Source: Ampelomyces quisqualis (lineage: Eukaryota; Ascomycota; Dothideomycetes; Pleosporales; Phaeosphaeriaceae). Taken from it: 64,000 nucleotides of DNA. The stretch is taken from contig JAGTXZ010000005.1 in assembly GCA_018398575.1 (NCBI GenBank), positions 2,666,001-2,730,000 of the forward strand, in the 5' to 3' direction. The notes under the pieces are model-generated. The model saw nothing but the letters and a program-made list of their open reading frames with translations. It was not told the DNA's origin and did not search any database. The position numbers and the translations under genes were made by a program. Of the stretch, positions 39,071-50,080 are shown one piece after another; within the stretch, counting starts at the first letter, position 1, and each line of letters starts with the position of its first letter.

Positions 39071-39700
39071 GTAGCTATAGTTGCGTTGCACTATTAGTAA
39101 CTATTGTCTACTAGAGAATACTGCTAGTGCTGCACGCAACCTACTACTACAGCAGGCTCTTTTAATAACTAGCAGCTACAGTTACGTTGCACTATTAGTG
39201 ACTGTTGTTTACTATAGAATACTACTAGTGCTATACGTAATCTACTACTGTAGCAGGCTCTTTTAACAACTAGTAGCTACAGTTGCGTTACACTATTAGC
39301 AACTGTTATCTACTAGAAAATACTACTAGTGCTGCACACTACCTACTACTATAGCAGGCTCTTTTAATAACTAGTAGCTACAGTTACGTTGCACTGTTAG
39401 CAACTATTATCTACTAGAGAATACTACTAGTGCTGCACGCAACCTACTACTACAGTAGGCTCTTCTAACTACTAGTAGCTACAGTTGCGTTGCACTGTTA
39501 GCAACTGTTATTTACTAGAAAATACTACTAGTGCTGCACGCAACCTACTACTATAGTAGGCTCTTCTAACTACTAGCAGCTATAGTTGCGTTGCACTGTT
39601 AGCAACTATTATCTACTAGAAAATACTACTAGTACTGCACGCAACCTACTACTGCAGTAGGCTCTTCTAATAACTAGTAGCTACAGTTGCGTTGTACTAT
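39071..39700. repeat. 101-bp tandem array (7 units)
   Basis: TTGCGTTGCAC-type markers at 39081, 39182, 39283, 39384, 39485, 39586 and 39687: an exact 101-bp period with seven units. Units contain CCTACTACTACAGTAGG-like short palindromes. The left copy has four units. Confidence 0.92.
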
Positions 39701-40079
39701 CTACAACTATTGTCTACTAAAAAGTACTATTAGCGTTAATTGCAAGCTATCTACTACAATAGGTACTTAGAGTAACTAATTAGTGCTACAATAATACTAG
39801 TATAGGTTTAAGGCTAAGTTTGGATTTTGTTTTATATTAAATGCTATAAGTAGCTACTAGAGTATTAGTATGCGCAAGTGTATTGTCTTTACTATATTAG
39901 ACACTAGATTACTTATTGTAAATACATCTAGTTTCTACAGTTATTCTGCTACTACAACATTAAGCCTACATTATCTAGTTTATAGATAGGTTAAGGTCTA
40001 ACGCCTAACTAGTAATATAGTTATACCTAGACTATTGCAGAACGTGTTAAGGTTTGCAAACATAAGGCATTATTTCTAT

Positions 40080-41960
40080 ATTTAATACTACAATAACTTA
40101 CTATATAGGCTACTAAAGCCTTTTACTACTATGTGTAACTAAATAATATAACTAATATTCTTCTAATAACGCAAGAACACCTAGACAGCAACAAAACTAA
40201 ATATACTAGCTATAACTACGCGCACAATAGGCGTCTGCAATAGAAAACCCTTAAGGCAGCTCTAAATAACTAGTATATAGAGTTGCAGGCAGCTTGCGTT
40301 AATATTACTAACAATATAATTTGCAAAACTGTACGTTAACTTTAGCAATAGCTGCCTAAATACAACAGCTATAAAATACTAGAGTTTAATAACAGATAGC
40401 TTACTATATATAAACAACAATATAGCGTACAGTTATATAAACAGTTTGCAAAAACAGTAGGCAACTACAGTAGTATAATAGTTAAGGACACTAAGCTTAT
40501 AATAAAAGAGATTTGCAACGTAGTAAGTAGATACGCGCCTAAGAATTTATACAATATAGACAAGGCTAGTATGTACTAGAAATACTTGCCCTAATGCATG
40601 TTAGCAGACAATCTAAAAGCTAGACCTAGACTAGACAGAAAGTATATAACTAGTGTGCTGTGTATAAACGCAGATAGCTTAGACTAAGTGCCTCTATAGT
40701 TTATAGGATCCTTAAACTACACAACTTGTATAGATAGTAAGAAGAACCTAAACATCTGCAGTCTTAGTTATATCTATTAGAATAATAATTCTACCTAGAT
40801 AAACACTAATATTATACTAGAATAGCTAAAATAGTTTAATAACTATATAAACAGACAAGTATTATTGCTAATTAACAGGTTCCTGCCTTATAAACATGCA
40901 GTAGCTAAGCTTTAGATAAGCTGCTAATTACTATAGAATATTTAGTATATATAGTGTTAATGTACTATAGGCTTATTGTAGCAATAGAGGTTACAATGCT
41001 TACTAATATAATAGAGTTATATTCCTGCCTGCAGGTAGTATAACATTATACTAACTAATAGACTAAGGCATTACCTGCGCATAGAAGGCTAAAGTCTGCG
41101 CCTATTTCCTACACTTTGTAGTAGAGAAAAGTATAATAGGTAAACATCCTACTAAGATAATAGATGTTATTTACGCTATTTGCTAGAAATGTTATACGTA
41201 GTATAATAAGATAAGAGCTAAGACTATATGTAGTAGCTAATAGATCTTAACATATCTAAATATATACTACAGCCTATAGCTATGTATAGCTAACTTCTAA
41301 AAGACCTACTATAAGCTTAACAATTTAGTTAACTAGCTTAAAGACATGCGCATTGTTAATAGTATAGACGTTAAGAGCTTTATTAAGTTACCTAAAGAGC
41401 ACAATCCTAACTACAAAGATCTAGCCTACCTCTTAGACTATATTGTTACAATATACAGCCTAAATAAGACAGAAGAGAACTATAAGGTACTATTACTTCT
41501 TAGACTATTACACTGCAAAGCAATAGACATAATAGATTAACTGTAGGTGTACATAGGTTAGCAAGAGTTTACTACAAACAATAGGTAATATATTAACAAG
41601 CTAGAAGCACTATAATAGGTAACTATAAAATAGATAGCTGCAAAGCTGCAAGACAGACGCTAAAAAGATATACACAACTAGGTAGTAAGACTACGCTAAT
41701 GCAAATATAAGAATGCTATATACCTAAAATAAGATAACGCTAGGCTGTTTGCAAGCGTAAAAACTAAGAGTAATATTATAGTATAGTTATAGTTAGAAAA
41801 GCGTAACAATACTATACTTAACTAGAACAAGAATAGCTATTGCACAAATTATCTTATAGGGCCTGCAATCTCTAGTATTTTAGCTAGCGCATTAACTAAA
41901 ATAACTAGATAATATTAGCCTAGCAAATACTAAAATTAAAGAATAATTACCTAGCACTAA
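40080..41960 (+). pseudogene. pogo/Fot1-like DDE transposase remnant, right copy
   Basis: Read through RIP stops, 40400-41020 fits a DDE_1 transposase. It shows LTIYKQQYSVQLY (CENP-B/Tc5-type DNA-binding end), NLYNIDKASMYQKYL at 40543-40585 (first Asp, compare NMDETGLYW), and SVLCINADS..VPLQFIGS. Then NIILEQLKQF is followed by LLLINRFLPYKHA near 40868-40903 (second Asp altered to Asn) and CTIGLLQQQRL near 40965-40995 (compare TSLLQPLDRG). A C-terminal part follows that includes a fully open 64-codon stretch (41346-41540) and fits the IxxxWxxxxxxTIxNCW region of pogo proteins only loosely. A second, pogo-type transposase inside the same large element is unusual. Confidence 0.75.
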
Positions 41961-42690
41961 CTATATTTAGCTAAAGACTAGATTAATAATCTAAAGTAGT
42001 AGTATACAATCTATGCAACTAAAAGAGCAGGGTTATTAAGAAATTATATACGCACAGTAACATCTAGGCAGGACAGTAGCGTAGGAAGTTAAGTACCCTA
42101 GCATACTAGCACTAAGCAGAGACACTACACTATAAGACATGTTAACAAGAGACAAGGCTATTATACAAGAACACAAGACAATAGATAATAATAGTATTTT
42201 TTGTAAAATACTATATACTGCACAATTTATAACATTAGTTGCTAATGCTAAGAGAGAATACCTAAACAAAGGAATACTACTATATTAACAGCAAACTTAG
42301 CGTTAAAAAGAGGAAACTAATCTCTTTATAAACAAATCTATAGAATATAGAGCAGAATTATCTAGTTAAAAACACAAACGTCTTAAACTAACATTAAAAT
42401 GTATAACAGAAGTAGGCTGCTGTATACTTCTTTACTAGCTGCAAGCTGCGTGCACTGTAGAGATCTGTTAACTACTATCTACGCTAATAGCACACAGTCT
42501 AGGGCGTTAGATGCACTAACAGATAATATAGAATTATAATAGAACAATATAGTGCAAAGAAATAGAAGGCAACAGATAGCTTCCTTTGCTAACAGAACTA
42601 TAGACGCATAAAAAACTTCTCTATAATTCTACGTAAACTACTAGACGCTAGCATATAACTTAAATATTCTAACGCAGCCTTATTGCGTAA
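41961..42690 (+). other. decayed sequence downstream of the pogo-like gene
   Basis: A + strand frame can be read over about 42100-42420 (TLQDMLTRDKAIIQEHKTID, then charged residues with few stops), possibly a C-terminal extension of the pogo-like gene or a separate small gene. Matched in the left copy at about 4450-5170. The minus-strand 77-codon frame here looks like a shadow. Confidence 0.35.
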
Positions 42691-43034
42691 CCTATCTATT
42701 GCAATAGTACTAGTAGGTTTAGCTAAGTTTGCCTGCTAAACTAAAGAGAGTACTACTAACATAATATACAAGAAGTAAGTTACTTATATTATAATGTAAA
42801 AACATAGAAGGTAAGAATTTTGCTTAGTGCTACACAGTGTCCTATAGTACTATACAGTAGACCTGTCTACTACAATAGCACTAGTAGGTTTAGCTAAGTT
42901 TACTTGCTAGACTAAAGAAAGTGCTACTACGATAATATATAAGAGGTAAGTTACCTACACTATAATATAAAAAACTAAGAAGTAAGAATTTTACTTAGTG
43001 CTACACAGTGCTATATAGTACTGTACAGTGCTGT
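42691..43034. repeat. 172-bp tandem duplication (right copy only)
   Basis: Two units (42691-42862 and 42863-43034), each with CTAGTAGGTTTAGCTAAGTTT and a CTACACAGTG end. The left copy has a single unit at about 4020-4190. Confidence 0.85.
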
Positions 43035-44529
43035 ACTAAGAATAACACGCAGTAAGAGGCGCTCCCTTAGAATACACTTTTACTTACCTTAAAGATATAA
43101 TACAACGCGTTAGCGCTAGGTAAGAGGCTATATAATGCTAAGACAAAACTCTGCTTACTTTTACCTACACCTATAATTTAACCTACTACTACAACTATAT
43201 AATACTGCGTTGCTACTATAAATGTACTATAACTATATAACAATAACAATAGTACTGTAACGCAAATATACATAATTTTCTATATTACGTTTACTATACT
43301 ACGCTGTATATTACAACACTATTATAAGTAAGTATATAACACAAGTATACCTACATACGCTAACTAAGCTATAGCTATTCTACTATTCTTACACCTGCCT
43401 GTACTGTTCTTAACTATTACGTGTAACATATTATATAATACGCGCGTTATAGAATTACAATAACAAGTACAAGTAGCAGCTACCTTAATTAAATAAATAG
43501 TACATAAGCAATGCAAAGATAATAACTACTAATAACGTATTACAGGTAATTGTAAGAATAGGCTATAATATTAATATAGCAGACTACTGTATATAGGTTA
43601 AAGAGATAATAGATTTTATCTAGCACAAGAACATATATAACAAGATTAAACAGGCACACTTATAGGCTAACTACCTAAAGATAATGCGCAGCCTAATAAT
43701 AAATAAATAGCTTAAGTATACTGTATACCCCTAACTAACTAATAGTAGTATACTAAGAGAATTCTACAAGGTAACAGCTAGCGCTATATAGAAGAAGATA
43801 ATCTTAGAAATTTAAGACTACAGTAACAAAGTTAAAGCTAAACACATAGAAAGATAGCTAACGCCTGCAAACTTAGAACTAGAACGCACGCAGTTAGCAT
43901 TAGTAGTCTTAAGTTCTTCTGCTGCTTTAGTAACCTAGCTAATAGGCCTTACTACAATAACAACTAAACTGTTACTTAATAACGTTAATATCTATATTAT
44001 AGACAGCGTACATTATTAAACTACCTAGACCTTCCTGCTTTTAAGGCTAATAACAGCTGCATGTTAATAGTAGCTTAAAGACAGCAACTTTAAGATAAAG
44101 CTATAACATCTTAAATACAGTGCACTTGTTAAACACCTGTTACAACTAAAATTTATAGACTAGTATATAGTTAAGACTTTAAAGATATTTAACGCGTTAG
44201 CGCTGCGCCTAATTACTAATAATAATAATCTAGCTGCAACTGTTAACTTACACGTTAAGATAAGAAGCCTTAAGAGTGTTGCAATTAAATACTAGACTCT
44301 AGTATAAGACAAAGTTAAGCCTAGTAGTAATATAACCTAGAACAGTATACAAATAACAACAGCTAACTACATAATATAGTGCACTTTACTTTAGGCAGTA
44401 ACAGCAATATTATAAACCTAGTAAGTACTACTAGAGACAAGAGGTAAAGGCGCCTCTGCTTAGAGCTTAACAACAACACTAAAGACAACAACTGCAAATA
44501 ACAAAAGATAACAAGAGCGCTAGCAGACC
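43035..44529. other. unassigned part of the giant element across the truncation point
   Basis: Up to about 43770 this matches the left copy (3281-4020); beyond it there is no left counterpart. Frames around 43500-44400 are broken and unrecognised. No repeat or gene can be supported. Confidence 0.45.
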
Positions 44530-47500
44530 TAGCCTATATACTATTAACAGAACTTAAAGCAAATAGTAGCAAACGCTTTAATAGATAGAGTAGGGGCAAG
44601 AAGAAGAAAGATAACAGCCTAGACATACGTATTAAGACCTTAACTACTAAAATTAAGCGCCTAAAGGAGCAGAACAACAGTACTACAAAAAAAGTAGAAG
44701 AAAGTAGAGACAAAGATGCTGCGCAAACATAAAACAACGCAATATCTACGCTAATTACTATACTTAGACAGAAACGTAAGGGTGCTATAGGGAAACAATA
44801 AAGGTTGCTAGAAGAAGATGCTTACTCTAGTAGCAAAGAAGAATAAGAAGAGTGTAATAAAGGTAACAGAAATAAGGATAAAAAGCTCTAGTTAGTAAAA
44901 CAACTTGCGTTAGAAGAAAGGCTGCAGCTCTAAGCCCTACTAAACGCAAGGTAAGTGCACTATAGAGAGCCTATAACTATAATCTACGCAAGTAATATAT
45001 AAGACAGAACAGTAGATAAACTATAAGCTTAAATTAGAGTAGTAATAGAATACTGCTAAGAGGACAAATAGCAGGAAGCAGCTAACTTCTTTAGATCTCT
45101 ACTAGAATACTTTAAAGATAACGCGCCTATAATACTACATTTATTATAAGGACTAACAGTCCTATTTATAGTATACTAACTAACAGAAGCCTACATACTT
45201 TACAAAAAAGAGCTATCTTTAGACAATAGCAGTATATTTAGGAATATAATAGGTATAGAAAAAACAAGATTAGCTATACTTATAATAATTATAAGGCATA
45301 CGCACTTTAAGAACTAGACTAAAGTGCAAGAGAACTAATTAAAGAATAAAACTAGTTAATATAGAGCTAAAGATAACAGTTAAGAGCAGTACTCTATAAC
45401 AGACTAACAGACATTTCTATATATATGCGAAAAAAACCCTTTAATACTAGAAGAGCTATAGTTAGCAGTATCTATAGTAAGCAAATAGAGCTGCACACTA
45501 GCTGCATAGAAGGCTAAAATTATTACTATAGGCCTCTGCAAATCTAAATAGTGCAACCTAAAAGACCCCCTTACGCTCTATATCTGCTTTATAGACAATA
45601 CCCCCCTATAGAGCATAGGCGCACTAACAGTAGACAAAGAAATAGAGATAAGAATTAATCTGTAAGTTAAACAGCACCTCGCAGCGTTTAACTAAAACGT
45701 CCTACTACGCAAATTTACAAAGGATAGTAAGAAGTATATAAAGACAGTTCTGTAGTATATCTAAGAACGCTATATACCAAAAGTCTACCTAAGTGTAACT
45801 GCGCACTATCTAGCACTATCTGCTAGCTAATTTATAATTGTATACAGCTACACAATATTAGTAAAACGCGTACTTAATAAATACTAAACTATAAGACTTA
45901 CAACTACACGCAAAATATTATTAAGAGGTAGTAAAGTAAGCGTAACAGACGCCTTTAATATTCTTAGCTACATAGTAATATAGGGACGTATTATCTTTAA
46001 TAAGTTCTATAACTGCAAATCTAAGAATACTATTATAGGCAACTTATACAAGACTATTTAAGTTAAGAACTATAGTTATTAGTAGAAGGCCTAGGCCCTT
46101 TTAGGTACACTAATAGAGAAGAGTCTCTACAAGATACTTATTTTTATCTCCCTAGCGCTTAGTAGACTGCAAGACAATAAGAACTTCTTAAACTAGCACT
46201 GTTTTACAGGCAAGAAGGATAACATAGATAGTTTTAAACTGTTTACTACTACTAACCCTATATACGCAAGCATTAAGAAAATTGTAGATACAAGAGAGAT
46301 AAGAAAGATATTAGGTCTAGTTATAGCAAAGAGCTAGAACACCTACTTATCTAAGGCACAAGAAGAAGTTAAAAACATACTTAATTCTCTTAAGTATATA
46401 GCGCTTATAGCGTTAGGAGAGAAGATTACAGTAAGGTTTATACTGCGTTAAACTCTAGTTACGCAAGACCTATAAGGCTAGAAGATTTTAGGCATTAAGA
46501 GTAACTTCCTAATATTCTACTAGCTATGCTAAACAGATAACTTCTAATTGCTTATAGCTAACGCAACAACAAGATACAAGATAGTGCTACAACAAGAAGA
46601 GCTAAACAGCGCAAAAGCTAAGAGTATATACATATTTAACTGCGCTAAGATGCAAAGCATTATAATATTTCTAATACTAGCCTAGCTTAAGGCTGCGCTG
46701 TTTAAAAGTAAAGAAAGTGAGAAAACTAAGTAGTTTACATTAACGTATATCTAACAGCACTTCTAGTAGCTAGACAAAGAAATATTTACTAACAACCTTA
46801 ACTTACTACTTATATATAGTGCAAAGTACAAGGCAATTAAGCTAGAGGCTAAGAGGACCTATGTCAAAACTAGACCTAATTCTAATTAGAAAGGCCTAGC
46901 AGATAATTAAATAGTACTACGCAATGTTTAGGCTAAAATCCTTATTAGCTTATACAAACTATGTGTGCAACTAGTGCTCTAGATAGAGCTTTAAAAAAAA
47001 TTTAGCAAAGATGTAGTTCTTTTACTAAGAGGAGGAATGCTAAAGTCTAAAATAAACGCTGTGTTAGCAAAATAGAGGGACCTAGACTTAACATTTATTT
47101 TAGTAGCGTTAATAGCGTTTGCAGAAGCTATTACGCTAATTAAGGCAAATAAGGTTATAATTACAGAGCCTTAAGACAAACAGGGCACTTAAGACTAATT
47201 TATATTTAGGGTATATTAACTAGGCTAGCTAGCAGACGTGTACAAGGGCATTATTCTATACAACCTAAAAAGCAATCTAAAAATAAAAGTTCTAAAGAAG
47301 CAGAATGTAAAGACATTGTTGCGCAGTAGTCTGCAAGGTGTAACAACAAAAGAAGAAGAGATTAAGTAAGATTGTAATAAGAAAATTCCTATAAAGCTTA
47401 AGAGGCTAGTGTAAATTAGGTAAATTAAGCAGTAGAACTACAGAGTATAGTACACTACTGTGCAAAGCTGTAAAATAAAAAACGCTTAAGTAGATACGTA

Positions 47501-47570
47501 GCCTAGTCCTAGAAGCATAAGAATACAAAAAGTATTGCAAAAGAAGTATATATATAGACGTAACGCAAAA
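44530..47570 (+). pseudogene. unrecognised ~1,000-codon frame, right copy only
   Basis: A single + strand phase can be followed from about 44530 to 47570 if TAG/TAA are read as Gln/Trp. The N-terminal ~120 residues are strongly basic and look coiled-coil (KKKKDNSLDIRIKTLTTKIK, then Glu/Lys-rich). The remainder has alternating hydrophobic and charged segments with few Cys or His. I recognise no domain. Because it lies in the part missing from the left copy, its stop codons may reflect RIP acting through another genomic copy. It could be an accessory or second mobility gene of the element. Confidence 0.5.
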
Positions 47571-47876
47571 TTAATTTAAAGCGTAAGGATAGTGTAGATT
47601 TGCAGCAAAACCTAAACTAAGTAACAGCGCTATTAAAGGGATTACTTTAGACTTAAACTATAGTTAGGCACAGTTAAGAACAGGCTGCTAACTAGCAACA
47701 CAGTTGTGCAGATAGTGCAAAGCTATATTAAACATAAGAACTATAAACTATTTTACAAAAGAGTTCTATAAACTAGGCTGCTAATAATAGTATACTAGGC
47801 ATTACTATTATTGCTTAGCATAGCAGAGCACAGTTAAGAACTGTCTGGTAGCTAGCAGTACAGTTATGTTAACAGT

Positions 47877-47909
47877 GTTGCTAATGTCGCAGATGTTACT
47901 AACGTTGTG
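47877..47909 (+). repeat. 9-bp subterminal direct repeats, high-coordinate end
   Basis: Units GTTGCTAAT, GTCGCAGAT, GTTACTAAC and a partial fourth, in the same orientation as 29110-29181, directly next to the TIR. Two copies of a CACAGTTAAGAAC block (about 47668 and 47830) lie further in. Confidence 0.7.
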
Positions 47910-47920
47910 TTTTCCTAACG
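47910..47920. repeat. giant element TIR, high-coordinate end
   Basis: TTTTCCTAACG, the perfect inverted partner of 28966-28976, followed by the TA target duplication and the resumed Gypsy-A LTR. Confidence 0.93.
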
Positions 47921-47922
47921 TA

Positions 47923-48025
47923 GAGGATTTTTAGCGTTCTGGTTTAGAACCTTTTTTTAGTATTCTAGTTTAGCAAGCTAAGGTTTTTCTGTAACTAAAG
48001 ACTAACTAGGTAGTAGCCTATTATA
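47923..48025 (-). repeat. Gypsy-A 3' LTR, inner piece (103 bp)
   Basis: Begins GAGGATTTTTAGCG and ends CCTATTATA; matches 55798-55900. It carries A where the 5' LTR keeps G in several TGG/TTG contexts (heavier RIP). Confidence 0.95.
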
Positions 48026-50080
48026 TAATTCTCTTACTCTAGCGCTAGGTGCGCTTAGACCTGCGCGACTATTAAAACAAAAATTACCTTACCTAGATCT
48101 ATTGTTCTGCACCCTTACTTTTCTTTTTAGGTAGCACTATATACTGTACTTACCTTACCTTCTACACATATTACTTATACATTACTCTTCTTATTAGCCT
48201 ACGCATCTTTCTTACCTACACTATTATCTGTAAAGATACTAAGCCTATATACTTTTTGTAGCTCTCCTACTAAGCGTTGCGCTGTTAACTCTTCTACTAT
48301 AAGTGTTATATCTAAGGCGCCTAGCTAGGTCTAGGTATGTTGCTAACTAGTAATAGGACAGACCTAAGATTATTGTTAAGGCTAAGCTTAACCTGCTGTG
48401 TTGTCTAGGCTGCGCTATTACTTAGCTTAAGAGTAATAAGTCTAAGTGTAAGATTACTTGCAGTAAGAGCACCTACTCTTAGTATAAGAACGCTTATATT
48501 ACGTGTAGGCTTGTAAGTTAACTACTATATTCTTTTACTTTCTAGGTTAATTCTAATAGCTTCTTAGATTAACAATTACCTTAAGATTGTAGTTATCTTG
48601 CTTTGTAACGCGCTTGCTTACAATCCTAAGATTAAGTAGCTGTTAACGCAGTATACAATTACTAGTCTCTAATCTAACTTTATTAATAAGCTTAGGGCTG
48701 CTTAGGCAAAGTCTTACAGTAGCAATAAGTCTAGCTACTAGAGTCTAACGCGCAAGGTTACTAAGGTTAATGTCCTAGTAGACATCTACTAGCTTCTCTA
48801 GTAGCTTCTTGTTAAGCAAGACACTATTATTTATAAGCTTAATAATATTAGCGCTAGCGTACAGCAGCTCTACACTAATATAAGTTGTTCTTAATTTATT
48901 TCTCTTTTGCTAGAGTTTGTTCTCTTATAGCGTTTTTGTGTATTTTACTAACATTTAATTAGGCTAAAGAGCATAATATATAGATCTCTAGCGTAGGCTT
49001 CTAGGTCTTTTACGTTAGTAACGCCCTCTGCACTACTAATAGGCTGCTCTGTTACCTTAATATAATAGAGTCTAACATCTACAAGAAGCCTACGTATAAC
49101 ACAAAGGTGTAGGCTAAGACTAACTATTTAGCAATAGCAACTATTACGCCCTCTAATAGTAGAGAGGTAAGTTCTAGTGTGTAGTAGCCTTGCTGTAGTT
49201 TCTGTATAGCGCCTGTAGGCAATTTCTATAGTAATAGACTTTCTATTATAGTCTCTACCTTTATCCTATTACTAAGCCTAGACCTTGTAAAACTAGTCTT
49301 GTATTTCTTAATACTGCTTATATATTAGAATAGATGTTGCGCTCTATGTCTTAGGCTTATAGGTTCTTATAGCTCTACTTCTATTGTAGACGTTAATATT
49401 CTTACTAGTTCTTATAGTCTAGCGCAGTCTAAGTATTAGAATCCTATACCTCTTCCTTAGGTTTTCTTAAACCCTCTAAAGATTTATGTTACGCTGTGTC
49501 TTAACTAACTATTGCCTAGCTTAAGTAGCTAGATCTCTAGAGTTAATCTAGGTTCTTTCTCTTACATTCTTTAGCTATTAATCTGTTAACGCTAAGCTTC
49601 TAAACTCTTCTTTCTTTATTCTTAGGTTCTTCTAGGTAGTTAGTAGGATTGTTGTATTAGTTCTTAGGTATTAGTATTTAGGTCTCTTATATCTAGTTCT
49701 TAAGAACAGTTAACTACTAGTTATGTTCCTACTGTTAACTAGTTAGAGTAGTTGCAGGTTAGCTAATAGAATAGATGTAGGCATCTTCTTCTTTTTCTGC
49801 TCTCTGCTAAAGCTTCTAGTCTTAGGCTCTGTCTATTGCAGCATCCTTGCATTCTTTCTATTAGACACTCTCTAGCGTTAGGTATTGTTCCTAAACGCAA
49901 CTAAGTATACTACTGTATTATTTTCTATACTTTAGGTTCTCCTTGTACTTGTTCTAAGTTTATCCTCTTTTTCCCTAATCTCTTCTGTGTATAACGCTGT
50001 TATTAGTTCCTATACTTGTTGTGCGTACCTGTAATTCTCCTCTCTCTTTCTTTCTTCTCTAATGTGCTTTTATTTAGTAG
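48026..50080. other. post-pol region of Gypsy-A
   Basis: About 2 kb between the chromodomain and the 3' LTR. A + strand (antisense to pol) frame is readable over about 48620-48890 (VDIYQLLQQLLVKQDTIIY), with coiled-coil-like spacing. On the minus strand the frames are basic and broken. The polypurine tract should lie at about 48026-48045 (GAGTAAGAGAATTA on the minus strand). Confidence 0.4.

Larger units (their letters stand above)
28966..47920 (+). mobile_element. giant 18,955-bp TIR element with two transposase types (right copy)
   Basis: Ends are CGTTAGGAAAA and TTTTCCTAACG, flanked by TA (28964-28965 and 47921-47922). Excision restores the Gypsy-A LTR exactly, which proves both boundaries. 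Gene order: unrecognised frame (-), Plavaka/KDZ-like transposase (-), a decayed frame (+), pogo-like transposase (+), unrecognised ~1,000-codon frame (+). Tandem arrays of 89, ~134, ~147 and 101 bp separate them. The truncated inverted copy at 3281-26502 shares everything up to about 43770. Which transposase moved it is unknown: a TA duplication suits pogo-like enzymes and also some CMC-type groups. Confidence 0.9.

Noticed and set aside
37844..39700. CRISPR-like regular repeats
   Set aside because: Units of 101-147 bp are contiguous minisatellites without short repeat/unique spacer alternation, in a eukaryotic transposon setting.
44534..44737. 67-codon minus-strand hydrophobic frame
   Set aside because: Shadow of the basic, coiled-coil-like start of the + strand frame at 44530-47570.
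28966..47920. Starship-type element with a tyrosine-recombinase captain
   Set aside because: Ends are an 11-bp TIR with TA duplication and the readable mobility genes are DDE types; no tyrosine-recombinase motif seen.
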